Shown here piece after piece: positions 52,823 through 62,364 of a DNA stretch of 64,000 bases (the stretch's first letter is position 1; each line of letters opens with the position of its first letter). Origin of the DNA: Ustilago trichophora (Eukaryota > Basidiomycota > Ustilaginomycetes > Ustilaginales > Ustilaginaceae); assembly GCA_900323505.1 (NCBI GenBank), contig OOIN01000002.1, positions 124,001 to 188,000 of the forward strand, given 5' to 3'. The notes beneath the pieces were generated by a model. That model searched no databases, had not been told where the DNA came from, and saw nothing but the letters and a program-made list of their open reading frames with translations. A program made the position numbers and the translations under genes.

Positions 52823-53824
52823 CTTGTGCTACGTTGGTCGTTAAGTGTATTGCAGTGGTCCGATGAGGGTGCAGTGTGCAATCCGTAAAATAGTGTGACG
52901 AGATGGTTCAGCTTTATACTCTTCTGCTCGGAAAATAGGAATGCCAAGAGAAGATGCTGTACCTAACGACCGGTGATGCTGGATCAGAGAGGTCGAAAGA
53001 GGTAGAAACTCGCTCGGCGTCTTGAGCGGAGGCCTCGGGGTAATCCTTCACCCCTTGATCCCGATCGGCTTGCCTTGCACCCGATCTCGATCTTTTTATG
53101 GAAGAGAAAAACACGCATAAGTAATTGCACATGGCAATGCCAATTTGTCCTGTCACTTGTTCAGGTCGACAACCGTCACGTCATCAAAACCCAAACACCG
53201 AAAGCCCAAACTCGATCTTCCAACGCCTTCTTCAACGTAGGTGACACACCAACCGTCAAATAAATTACAACGGTGCGTGCCCATCTTCTCGTACTGGACA
53301 TATATTGCTTTGTGGCAGGAACGACAGGTCTCCGTCTGCGCACAGCAGGATATTGGAGTGCTTAGACAGGGTCAAAGGGCCAACAATGAAGGATTGAACC
53401 TAAGAAGAGGCTCGAGCGCACAGTAACTAGTTCATGCACAGCTCGGCAATACAAAAAAAAAAGTTCGTTCTATTTCGACGGTAGCACACAGCTCGAAGTT
53501 GTGACCGGCGTCGCACACACACAGGTAATACAGAGTACACGCGAGTCGGGCCACACAGCAAATTGTCGATCCGGGCCAGCGAGCTGCTCAGAAGCCGGGC
53601 CAGGCCTGTGTGTCTGTGTCTGTGTCTGTGTCTGTTCTTCTGCCGATCCCTGTCCCGCACTGCTGTAATATGATGTAAAGATTCCAGAAGAAAGTTGTCT
53701 GTTCCAAACATCTTAAGTCCGAGATTCGTGAGCTCTGATCCTTGCCTAACATATATAAGGCTTTTCTTTGCCAGAGTATCTATGAGCACTTTGCACATCT
53801 CTATATCCCCAACACATAGCAGCC
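52823..53824. other. Divergent region between the GNAT and flavin oxidoreductase genes
   Basis: It contains a six-base TGTGTC-type tandem repeat (about 53606-53634). A minus-strand TATA-like GAGTATAAAG (about 52913-52922) lies 90 bp before the GNAT start. A TATA box for the plus-strand gene is listed separately. No additional gene. Confidence 0.5.
53752..53759 (+). promoter_or_regulatory. TATA box of the flavin oxidoreductase gene
   Basis: TATATAAG about 70 bp before the ATG at 53825, with a short A/C-rich leader between. Confidence 0.5.
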
Positions 53825-55087
53825 ATGTCGCACCTCGAGATTCTCAAGAAGCCCGTCGTCTTCTCCAACGGCCTTTCTGCGCCCAATGCCACTCTCAAGA
53901 GTGCCATGACCGAGCGTCTCTGCACTTGGTCCGACGACGATTTCAAGAAGCGTGGCTGGCCCACCCCCGAGTACATCCAGCTCTACAAGACTTGGGGTGA
54001 AGGAGAGATTGGCACCATCATCCTCGGCAACATTCCTTGCGATGCTCGATACCCTGAAGCCAAGAAGAATGCCTGTATCGATCCCGAGATTGCGTCGCAT
54101 GACGAATACGTCAAGGCTTACAAACCCGTCATTGATGCTGCCAAGGCACACGGTTCGCTCGTGATCGCTCAGGTCACCCACGCCGGTCGCCAGACTTCGG
54201 CTGAGGTTGCTCCCACCCCTGTCTCGTCGTCAGACGTCCAGTGCCCTCCTGGTATGGGAATGACTTTCGGCAAGCCCCGTCCTTTGACCATCGACGAGAT
54301 CCACGACATTGCTCGACGATTCGGTTTCGCCGCCAAGGTCCTCTACGATGCCCAGTGCAACGGTATCGAGCTGCACGCTGCCCACGGATACCTTCTCTCG
54401 CAGTTCCTCTCTCCCCGTGTCAACCGAAGAACCGACCAGTACGGCGGTGACCTCGAAGGACGATCCCGCATCGTCTTTGAGATCATCGAAAGCATTCGTA
54501 AGGCCGTCCCCGATCCCAAGTTCATCGTTTCCATCAAGATCAACTCGGCCGATTTCGCCGATGGTGGATTCGACGCCGAAGAGTCCTTCGCCATGTCCAA
54601 GAAGCTCGAGGCGGCCGGCGTCGATCTCATCGAGCTCTCTGGTGGCACTTATGAGAGCTCGGGATTCGAGCACAAGAAGGAGTCTACTAAAGCTCGTGAA
54701 TCTTTCTTCATCGAGTTTGCCGAGCGCATCCGTCCTCACTTGACCACTGCCAAGCTTGCCGTTACCGGTGGTTTCCGCTCGTCAAAAGCCATGGCTAAGG
54801 CGGTTGAGGAGAAGTCGTGCGACATTGTCGGTCTGGCACGTCCCCTCTGCGGCGAACCATACCTCTGCAAGGAACTGCTCAACGGTCAGAAGGAGAAGGC
54901 AAGGGAGGTCCACCCCGACTTGCCCAAGCAGATTGAGATCGCAGCATGCGTCGTTCAGATCAACCAGGTCGGTCACGGCGCCACCCCTTGCGATACTTCG
55001 ACTGCCGAGGGCGCCAAGTTTGCTACCGACGCCGTCATGCAGCGCAAGGAGCCCGAGCACGGTGGTGAGAAGGACCAGAAATTGTAA
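53825..55087 (+). CDS. NADH:flavin oxidoreductase (Old Yellow Enzyme / NADH oxidase family)
   Basis: 420 residues, single exon, ATG at 53825 after CAGCC. The FMN-barrel pattern is complete: L-K-S-A-M-T-E-R-L near residue 25, Q-V-T-H-A-G-R-Q (about 118-125), C-N-G-I-E-L-H-A-A-H-G-Y-L-L-S-Q-F (about 178-194) with the substrate-binding H-A-A-H, N-R-R-T-D-Q-Y-G-G, then L-A-V-T-G-G-F-R-S and V-G-L-A-R-P for the phosphate site. Family members reduce activated alkenes (enones) with NAD(P)H; some act as NADH oxidases. The strong codon bias and TATA box suggest high expression, possibly inducible. The physiological substrate is unknown. Confidence 0.93.
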   Translation: MSHLEILKKPVVFSNGLSAPNATLKSAMTERLCTWSDDDFKKRGWPTPEYIQLYKTWGEGEIGTIILGNIPCDARYPEAKKNACIDPEIASHDEYVKAYKPVIDAAKAHGSLVIAQVTHAGRQTSAEVAPTPVSSSDVQCPPGMGMTFGKPRPLTIDEIHDIARRFGFAAKVLYDAQCNGIELHAAHGYLLSQFLSPRVNRRTDQYGGDLEGRSRIVFEIIESIRKAVPDPKFIVSIKINSADFADGGFDAEESFAMSKKLEAAGVDLIELSGGTYESSGFEHKKESTKARESFFIEFAERIRPHLTTAKLAVTGGFRSSKAMAKAVEEKSCDIVGLARPLCGEPYLCKELLNGQKEKAREVHPDLPKQIEIAACVVQINQVGHGATPCDTSTAEGAKFATDAVMQRKEPEHGGEKDQKL

Positions 55088-55262
55088 ATCAGCCCGAAGC
55101 ATGTAGACAGATAGATATCACAGATATCGTAGACAGGAAGAAATGATGCTACATCCATGAAAAGTACATGCAGTCCGCGACAGGATGACATGCTCTAAAC
55201 CAAGTGAGCTGAGCAGAACGAAGCTGTGCGTAGTACCTGTCTTGAGTAGCTATGAATGACAT

Positions 55263-56702
55263 CTAGGGCTCGCCAACCTTCTTGATATGCTTGAGCGGGA
55301 GATTGATACGCTCATTCCTTCGCCAAAAGTCGATCAAAATCCTTGCCGTGCGATCAGGCGCATCCTCATGCAACGAGTGACCCACGTCGGCAATCACTTC
55401 GAGCTGATACTTGCCCTGCATCTGTCCGATCATCAGCTCTCTATCTAGCCTGTCCGTACCCGCCAGTAGCAGCAAGCGTGCAGTCTTAACACTGAGAAAA
55501 CGCGAGGAGAGGCCTTCGAACCAGCTCCTCCAATACGGTTCGGTGGCGAGCAAGTCGGCTTTCCATCGATAAGCATGTTGTCGCGCATCTGTGGTCTCGC
55601 TGGGGTCCTCGTTGAGCACTTCTTGCGGTTCGTCGTCCTCAGATGCATTGGCGGGTGGAGCGGGGGCGGAGGGGGAGAAGTTGGGGTTCATCTCGATGAG
55701 GGGTGGGACGCTTATTCGCGCGCTGTCCAGGTTTGCGATGGTCTTGCTGTCCACATGCCATCGGATCGCGTCCTCGACGGAGGAGAAGCCAGAGGGGTGG
55801 CTGAGGACTACACCTCGCATGACACTGAGCGCATCCATAGCTGTTCCTTCCACTACGTCCAGCACGGCCACTCCAGAGATTCGTGTAAAGCCTTTTGCGG
55901 AGAGCGCATGGGCAGCAGAGACGACGACCGACCCACCCATGGAATGTCCGACAAGCACGAGGGAAGGCGTCTCTTCCGTCTTCGGGAACATCGTTGACAG
56001 CAGCGTTGTGAGATCGGATGAAAGAACGTCGATAGACATGTCGAGCGGGTCCGTCTTGATTCCGTCCAACCTCGTTCGGCCGTGACCACGACAATCGTAG
56101 GCCAACACACCAACTTCTCCGCCGCTCATCTTTGTGATCTCAGCAGCCGTGAGTGCATACGAGAGCGCACTAAAGCCTGCACCATGATGAAAGACGAATA
56201 GCGTTCCCGGACTGGACGGCGCTGCCGATCGCGCTGATGGGCTCCGGTGCACTTCGTCCTCGTCATCACCGTCGTCCGTCGGTAGCCCAACACCCGGTCG
56301 GAGTGTCGGCAAGGACGGAGAGTTGACGTTGACATCCACATCACGAAGAGAGAGCGAATCTCCTTGTGCCGGCTTGAAAGGACTGCGAGCTGCTGGTGCG
56401 GCGGTCTGCTTGGGTCGCGGCGGAGTGTAATAGACGCGAAATGATGCAGATCCGCTACTGAGCGGGACATCCACTTCGAGGGCCTGTTCGAAGAATCCTT
56501 CCGCTGTCCTGGGGGCAAAGTCTTGCGCTTGCTGTCGGAATTTGGTCAAGCGAGGTACCGCAAGTGACGAGGTGCTTGGAGAGGCGCCGAATACATCACC
56601 GGATTCCTGTTCTGCCCGTTCCTCCTCGGCTTCCGAAAACGGTGGGACGGGTGGTAGCTTGCTCAGCCTGCTCTTCAGGAACGAGCGTTGCAGGTCCGAC
56701 AT
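55263..56702 (-). CDS. PPE1: Protein phosphatase methylesterase 1 (Ppe1)
   Basis: 479 residues, single exon, ATG at 56702. An alpha/beta hydrolase with H-H-G-A-G (172-176, oxyanion region), Y-D-C-R-G-H-G-R-T, the nucleophile elbow G-H-S-M-G-G (Ser254) and, after M-N-P-N-F, a C-terminal A-D-V-G-H-S-L-H-E-D-A-P with the catalytic His. The N-terminal R-S-F-L-K-S-R-L and L-P-P-V-P-P-F motifs are typical of fungal Ppe1. It demethylates the C-terminal leucine of the PP2A catalytic subunit. Two inserts (around 95-165 and 350-380) that are Pro/Asp/Glu-rich make it longer than the yeast enzyme (about 400). Confidence 0.93.
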   Translation of the reverse strand: MSDLQRSFLKSRLSKLPPVPPFSEAEEERAEQESGDVFGASPSTSSLAVPRLTKFRQQAQDFAPRTAEGFFEQALEVDVPLSSGSASFRVYYTPPRPKQTAAPAARSPFKPAQGDSLSLRDVDVNVNSPSLPTLRPGVGLPTDDGDDEDEVHRSPSARSAAPSSPGTLFVFHHGAGFSALSYALTAAEITKMSGGEVGVLAYDCRGHGRTRLDGIKTDPLDMSIDVLSSDLTTLLSTMFPKTEETPSLVLVGHSMGGSVVVSAAHALSAKGFTRISGVAVLDVVEGTAMDALSVMRGVVLSHPSGFSSVEDAIRWHVDSKTIANLDSARISVPPLIEMNPNFSPSAPAPPANASEDDEPQEVLNEDPSETTDARQHAYRWKADLLATEPYWRSWFEGLSSRFLSVKTARLLLLAGTDRLDRELMIGQMQGKYQLEVIADVGHSLHEDAPDRTARILIDFWRRNERINLPLKHIKKVGEP

Positions 56703-57119
56703 GATTGCATGTGGCTGTATGGGCTACCTATACTTCCTCTACAGCTGAGTTCCTCTACAGCTGAGTTCCTCTACAGCTGAGTTCCTCTACAGCTGAAGTT
56801 GAGATTAGTTAAAGAATAGTGAAGGTAACGTCGAACAGCTTGGTATGGCCAATGCGTAGTGGGAGCTGTGGAGGTGAAAGCGGAAAGAGCAACACTTGCA
56901 GCTGTCATGGTCGCAGCATTTGCACCGAACTTTCGAACACGCGCCGAATTTGACATTTTTCGTTTTCATCGTTCAAGTTCGGCGCCAACGCTACCACTCA
57001 AACCTCACGTACACATAACCGACAGTCAATCAGCACAGACAGACCGATACCCGCATGGTAACAGAGCAGATCCGTAGAATAAGAGTGAGGGTTATCCATC
57101 GATACATTGGGCTGCACAA
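56703..57119. other. Spacer between PPE1 and the MFS gene
   Basis: Upstream region of PPE1 with the 16-bp tandem repeat listed separately. The right half is the 3' side of the MFS gene. No gene recognised. Confidence 0.5.
56734..56797. repeat. Four tandem copies of a 16-bp unit upstream of PPE1
   Basis: The unit TTCCTCTACAGCTGAG is repeated four times without change until the last base or two. It starts about 30 bp before the PPE1 ATG (on the minus strand), so it is probably in the 5' leader or core promoter. Each unit contains CAGCTG, an E-box-type palindrome. Confidence 0.9.
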
Positions 57120-58646
57120 TCAGATGTGGTATCTCCAGTCGAGACGGCGGTCTCCCAGTCGCTTGAGGTCCTCTTCTGCCTCCTTTGAATCGGAATCTTT
57201 CTCTTCTTGTCTACTTGCCTGGACTGCATCCCTACGTTTGTTCTCTCTACCCAAGAGGAACCACAACGTTGAAGCAGCGCCAATGCCAAAGGCGAGCCAG
57301 ACGATGCTCAGCCCGTGACTAATGTGGAAGTTGGCATTCTTCAACCCGCCCAGCGGCCTCCTGTACAGCTGAACGCCGACGATACTGCCCATGTTTCCGA
57401 ACATGATCTGCATGGCCAAGGCTGTTGCCCTCTTCGTCTGGCCCGAGACATTCTCTGACGGCAGTGAGAGCAATAGCGCATTTCCAGCGTAGACGCCTGG
57501 GGTTGTGATGAAGATAGCCACATATCGACCCGCCACCGTTGGCGAAGTGATTTGAACAATGTACCCTACGATGGAAAGCAGTGCGCAGCCGATGATGAAG
57601 ACAAGCCTTCGGTTGACCACAAACGAGATGTGGGCGATCGTCATGGTGAAAATAAAGGCGAGGAAGTAGGGTGGAACGGTGAGGAGCTGTGCGTTTGCTG
57701 CAGTAAAGCCAAGGTCGGCGATGATGGTGGGCATAAAGAGTGAGATGGTGTAGAGTGCGAATGCGAAGCCGTGGAAGAGAAGGCCGTAGAGGTATACGTA
57801 AGGGTCGGTGAAAGCTTGTTTAACTCCATCCCAGGAGAAAGTTTCTTCGTCGAGAGAGTCTCGGTCGGCTTGCATGCGGGCGGCAATGATCGACTTCTCG
57901 CGGTCGGTGAAGGAGCGCGATTTCATGGGATAGTGCGGGACAAGCCAATAGGCAAAGACGGCGACGACGATGGTAAGCAGGCCTTCGATGATCAGGATCC
58001 ACGACCAGCCATTCTTGCCACCAACTCCACGCATAAATCCAATACCAAATGCCAAAATACCACCGAAAGCACCGGAGAAAGCAGCGCCAGACAGCAAAAG
58101 AGCGACTCGGTAGTGTCGCTCTCGACGAGGGTAGAACATGCTGAATACGAAGACGCTGCCGGGGAAGAGACCACTTTCGCTAAGACCCAAGAAGAAGCGG
58201 ACCGCAAATAGGCCAGCCTGATTCTGCACCAGGCCCTGTACCACTGAGATGATACCCCAGACGAGCGTCAAGGTGGGCAACCATAGCGGTGGAGACGTTT
58301 TCTTTAGCACAAGATTTGCGGGTACTTCGCCGATGACATAGCCAACAAAGAAGAGCGTTAAAGCGGTGGAGTAGTCTCGAAGCTTGATGTCCTTGACTAG
58401 GCCATCGAGCTTTGCATTGCCGATATTGCTTCTGTCCAAGAATGAGAGAAGATATAGAACGAGGAGGATGGGTACGACGACGAAATCGATCTTGCGGACA
58501 AGACGGCGTTCTTCCTGACGAGTGTATTGAACCACGCCGTGCGAAGCAGTGTTGACGGTGACGAGGGCAGTCTGTGCTTCGTGGGCTTCTGAAAGAGAAG
58601 CTTCTTTGTCCGAAGGTGGGGTGGAGGTGGGGATAACCTCGCTCAT
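57120..58646 (-). CDS. Major facilitator carrier, anion:cation symporter (Dal5/Tna1-like) family
   Basis: 508 residues from the ATG at 58646, single exon. Twelve membrane segments fit the layout. Signature: I-D-F-V-V-V-P-I-L-L-V-L-Y-L-L-S-F-L-D-R-S-N-I-G-N-A at helix 1, the family hallmark of ACS carriers; then G-L-S-E-S-G-L-F-P-G and F-Y-P-R-R-E-R-H-Y-R in the first half. The C terminus is charged and cytosolic (R-Q-E-E-K-D-S-D-S-K-E). ACS-family proteins import vitamins, allantoate, nicotinate or similar organic anions with protons. Substrate cannot be predicted. A TATATA element (58758-58763) lies about 110 bp upstream. Confidence 0.92.
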   Translation of the reverse strand: MSEVIPTSTPPSDKEASLSEAHEAQTALVTVNTASHGVVQYTRQEERRLVRKIDFVVVPILLVLYLLSFLDRSNIGNAKLDGLVKDIKLRDYSTALTLFFVGYVIGEVPANLVLKKTSPPLWLPTLTLVWGIISVVQGLVQNQAGLFAVRFFLGLSESGLFPGSVFVFSMFYPRRERHYRVALLLSGAAFSGAFGGILAFGIGFMRGVGGKNGWSWILIIEGLLTIVVAVFAYWLVPHYPMKSRSFTDREKSIIAARMQADRDSLDEETFSWDGVKQAFTDPYVYLYGLLFHGFAFALYTISLFMPTIIADLGFTAANAQLLTVPPYFLAFIFTMTIAHISFVVNRRLVFIIGCALLSIVGYIVQITSPTVAGRYVAIFITTPGVYAGNALLLSLPSENVSGQTKRATALAMQIMFGNMGSIVGVQLYRRPLGGLKNANFHISHGLSIVWLAFGIGAASTLWFLLGRENKRRDAVQASRQEEKDSDSKEAEEDLKRLGDRRLDWRYHI

Positions 58647-61015
58647 GGCTGTCGAGAAAAGGAGCTCAACAGGCTGCAACAAGCAGATGGTCGAGGTAGT
58701 GAAAGGGAAGGCTCAAGTTAGAGATGAGAGAGAGGTGGGGACCTTAAGCAAGCTTTCTATATAGCAAGTCTGTTCTCAACTAGCTTTGTCTTATGTCTTA
58801 GGCTTGCACCATTTCACACGACAAGACCCCGAAGAGTCCTCGTGGTCGTTGATGAGATGATTGCGCGATACGTCTGCGTTAGTCAGGGCGGTGGAACCCA
58901 CACTCATTGCCGAACCTGCCTCGTGGTCAGACGCTCCACGCCAACTGTAGCAAGCGTGCGGGCAGTACAGGCATCATTATCATTGAATGAGGAGTGGTAG
59001 AGTCTGACTGAAAAGTTGCCGTCAAGGCCGCAAAGCAAAGCCGGAACGGGAGGTGGAGAATTCCGCATCCTGTGGCATGTTCGCCATCTGTGCAGCAGAA
59101 CACAGCTGTAACTCACTTCATCAGCAATCAATGCAGACCGGCGTAGATTGACCGCAGGCCGTATGATACCAGACATCGTAACCGGTGGTGCGGCGTTTGG
59201 AAAGAATGAGGAGATTGATGTTTGACAAGGCGTATCTTTGGCTCAGCTATTGGGAACGATCACGCAAGGAATGACTGACGACGACGGAGAGGTGACAGCC
59301 GAAATTAACCATCACTCCCTGTGTGTATATTGTGAAGGCGGAGGGTTGCGTGCTTCGCTTGACATGAGCCTCTTTGGACTGAAAGCCAGCGTTGTGGAGA
59401 AGGGCACTGCTGGACAGTTGCCCACCATTTGTCCGCATCAGCACGCCATTCTCGGTAGCTGCAAGCGAGAGAAGCTGCCCGATCGCGATCAGATGACAGA
59501 TCTGACACCCCCGAACGAGATTTACTTTTATAGACGTTAGATCGCGTCAGACTTACAACTTGGAGCAAGAGAAGCAAGAGTCGGATGTCTGAGCAGTGAC
59601 GCTACGAGCCTCGCTTAGGCGCCAAGCCAGAGCAGCTGTGTTTCAACTAAGACCATGCTGGACTTCCCCGCACTTTTGTGATTAATTGTGACGTCTCAAT
59701 AGGCTCAACAGACTTACTTGGTCTGCGAAGCCTTGAAGAGAAGCAATGTCTTCGAACTACAGCGACGAGGGCATGCCACAACGTCAGCCTCGATGACGGG
59801 ACATGCTCGGCAGGATTGGATTTTTATCGATGGTGAAAGCCTTTGCCCATACGGTCGAGAGAAAAAGACCCTACTTGCATAAGACTCACTGCAGTACAGT
59901 ACAGCCCAAAAACAGGGGCAGAAGCACGAGAGTGGGAGTCTAGATGTGGCACTCACAACAAAAGGCAGCCAAGCGAGCGAGCGAATAAAGAAATTGCTCC
60001 GCGGCCAAACAGGAGCGGTCCAAGATGGATTTTCAAAGTCAAAAGCAAAAAGGGCAAAACAGGCTTGTCAAGCCCATTTCGGATTTTGACTGGCTATGGG
60101 CCGAATTGAGCGCAAATGCAATTTTCAGAGCAAAACGAAAAAGCAGGGTCCCATTTCTGAACACTAGGACTGACATGCCGACCAATGCCATTGGAGCACT
60201 GCAGCTGTGTTTTTGGCACCCTCAATTGACCACGTTTTGGCTAAACATATTCTCTTTGCTGGAATGGCCGGGCTGCAATCTCGCGTAAAAGGCTCTGACG
60301 CTGTTATCAATCTGGCTTTGCGACCAACCGTATGACAAAATTGACCGCCTCGCCTCGGCAGCTGATTTCCGCCGTGTGACTCTGACTCTATTTTTTTTCG
60401 CTGTTTTCCTCAATTGTGGCAAAAGATCCTTATCAGCGGCGGTTCGCCAACACCGCGCTTTCGCCCAAGGCTGACAGCGAAGCTGAGCTCTCTTTTTTCT
60501 TTCTCCCTGGGCTTTCTCCCCCGCAGAACTGAGTAGAGTTAGGACTCGCCAACGTGTACGAGTGTGTGTGAGTGTGTGTGTGTGTGTGCCTGTACAACCC
60601 TGTGTGCATAACAGCAAATTTGGGATTCCCGGTCCGGGCACTCTCCATCGATTGCTGCTCTCTCCCACACATGCCTCTTACTTCTCCAAACCCACTTCAT
60701 GGATTGACCTCTCTCCCCGCATCTCTTGCTGGATAGATAATGCCGACTTCGAACCGCCTCTTGCGCTTCTACAGCTTAACTTAGCTCTACATCCACCATC
60801 TCTCAAATTCACTGCCTTCATCTCCACCACCATCCATTGCATCTTCCTGCATCCACAACACTTCTCGTCACGCCTCGTCAAGCATTGTGCCCGCCTCTTT
60901 GCTGCATAATAGATTGACTAGATTACCGGCGATCACACCTGCATACCTCAACTAGCATCGTTCACTCGAGCATCTCTATCGTCCAGCACAGCCAATCAGG
61001 CCGTCAGCTCCAGCG
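58647..61015. other. 2.4-kb intergenic region
   Basis: No supported gene. GTACAGTAC occurs at 59894-59902 and a GT microsatellite at about 60561-60588. On the minus strand two donor-like GTAAGTCTG sequences (59715 and 59555) sit in a stretch that could belong to a spliced transcript, but no ATG or family similarity supports a protein. The last 400 bp are pyrimidine-rich, as expected for a leader of the gene at 61016. Confidence 0.5.
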
Positions 61016-62074
61016 ATGACGGACATCGCCTCCAATGGAATGGTCGCACAGCGTCCAGCACTGATGCACCGTGCTGTCTCCTCCACTTCGACTGCACCAA
61101 CCAGCGCTGGCTCTTCGCCATCCATGGCTGCATCCGCCTTAGCCTCCGACATGGGCACCGACGCCATGGATGAGGAGATTGCCTCGATGCCTGCTACACC
61201 ACCCGACGTCGCTGACATGGGACGCGTCCATGTCGTTGAAGATGCCGTCAATGCTTCTGGTGCCGCTTCGGTCAACAGTGCCAACCCTATCAAGAAGCCC
61301 GAACTCTTTCTTTCCATCACTCGTGCCAACCGTCCAAAGCTCGTGCTCTCGCCTTCCGACAAGCTGCGCTTCTCCGAGCACATTGAGGAGAGCAAGAAGA
61401 AGTTCGCCAATGACACGGCCTATCTGCCCAAGTCCACCAACATGGGTCTCAGCGACGTCGATGCCGCCGCGCTGCTCTCGGTCAACCCTTTCAACTTTGC
61501 GCGCCCCAACGCTCTCGGCTGGGAAGATGACGACGTCGACGTTGACCGTGGGCGTGCACGCGCAGCAGCCAAGCCAGGCAAGACGGTCTTTATGAATGCA
61601 TTCCCCTGCATTTTTGTCTCGAACCTCACCAACTCGCTTGCCTTCTACCAGAAACTCATCGGCTTTTCGCCGGTTGGAAAGCCTGCATCTCACCAAGCTG
61701 TGATGCGACGAGGTCCCGCCGCTCGTCCCCCGCGATCTTCGCAGCAGCAGTACTCTGCCATCCCATCCGCGGCCGAAGAGCAGGGCGTCCGAATTGTGCT
61801 TCGCTATCTTCCTGCCGAGTGGGGCGAGCTCAAGGGCGATGGCACTGGCCCGCCCCAGCTTCTCATCGTTGTCAGCAACGTAGACGAGCTCTTCCAGGAG
61901 ATTGTTGCCAAGCAGCAGCAATTTAAGCCTAACGGCCTCGAGTACTTCCCTGAAGTCTTCCTCGGCAAGGCTAAAGTGCTCGGCAAGCCACAGAACAAGC
62001 CGTGGGGCACGCGCGAGTTGCACGTCCTCGATCCCGACGCCAACAAGATCGTCTTTTACCACGAGCTCAACTGA
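61016..62074 (+). CDS. Protein with C-terminal VOC (glyoxalase-like) domain
   Basis: 352 residues from the ATG at 61016, single exon. The first 190 residues are Ala/Ser/Met-rich and partly disordered, with helical patches (K-L-R-F-S-E-H-I-E-E-S-K-K-K-F). From about 195 a beta-alpha-beta pattern of the vicinal-oxygen-chelate fold appears: N-A-F-P-C-I-F-V-S-N-L-T-N-S-L-A-F-Y-Q-K-L-I-G-F, then L-L-I-V-V-S-N-V-D-E-L-F and at the end W-G-T-R-E-L-H-V-L-D-P-D-A-N-K-I-V-F-Y-H, typical of glyoxalase/dioxygenase superfamily domains. Metal ligands are not certain (the final E-L-H and the early H may contribute). Activity unknown. Confidence 0.85.
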   Translation: MTDIASNGMVAQRPALMHRAVSSTSTAPTSAGSSPSMAASALASDMGTDAMDEEIASMPATPPDVADMGRVHVVEDAVNASGAASVNSANPIKKPELFLSITRANRPKLVLSPSDKLRFSEHIEESKKKFANDTAYLPKSTNMGLSDVDAAALLSVNPFNFARPNALGWEDDDVDVDRGRARAAAKPGKTVFMNAFPCIFVSNLTNSLAFYQKLIGFSPVGKPASHQAVMRRGPAARPPRSSQQQYSAIPSAAEEQGVRIVLRYLPAEWGELKGDGTGPPQLLIVVSNVDELFQEIVAKQQQFKPNGLEYFPEVFLGKAKVLGKPQNKPWGTRELHVLDPDANKIVFYHELN

Positions 62075-62364
62075 AGCAACCCATCCAACCTTTTTCGCAT
62101 GATATACCCTCTCCTCATGTTGCGGTTCATCTAGACCGTTCGTCAGCTCACCCGTTTGTACCACCTCCACCACCACCTCTCGTTTCTTTGCAGTCTCTTC
62201 TTTTATCGTTTCTTTGCATCTTTTGTACTTGTACCCTTCTGTAACAGTAGCTCATCCATTGATTTGGTCCGAAATCATACGCCACCCCCACTCTGGTCTT
62301 ATTTTTAAATTCGTGTCTGTGTTTGTTTTGATGTTGCGATTGCGATGCGAGTGTGAAGGTGTGG

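Noticed and set aside
59305..59960. Possible spliced minus-strand gene with two GTAAGTCTG donors
   Set aside because: No ATG-led exon chain, in-frame stops in two of three frames of the middle piece and no recognisable domain; could be a non-coding transcript.
61139..62176. A 345-codon minus-strand frame over the VOC-domain gene
   Set aside because: Antisense shadow created by C-rich third positions; the plus frame has the VOC pattern and a good start.
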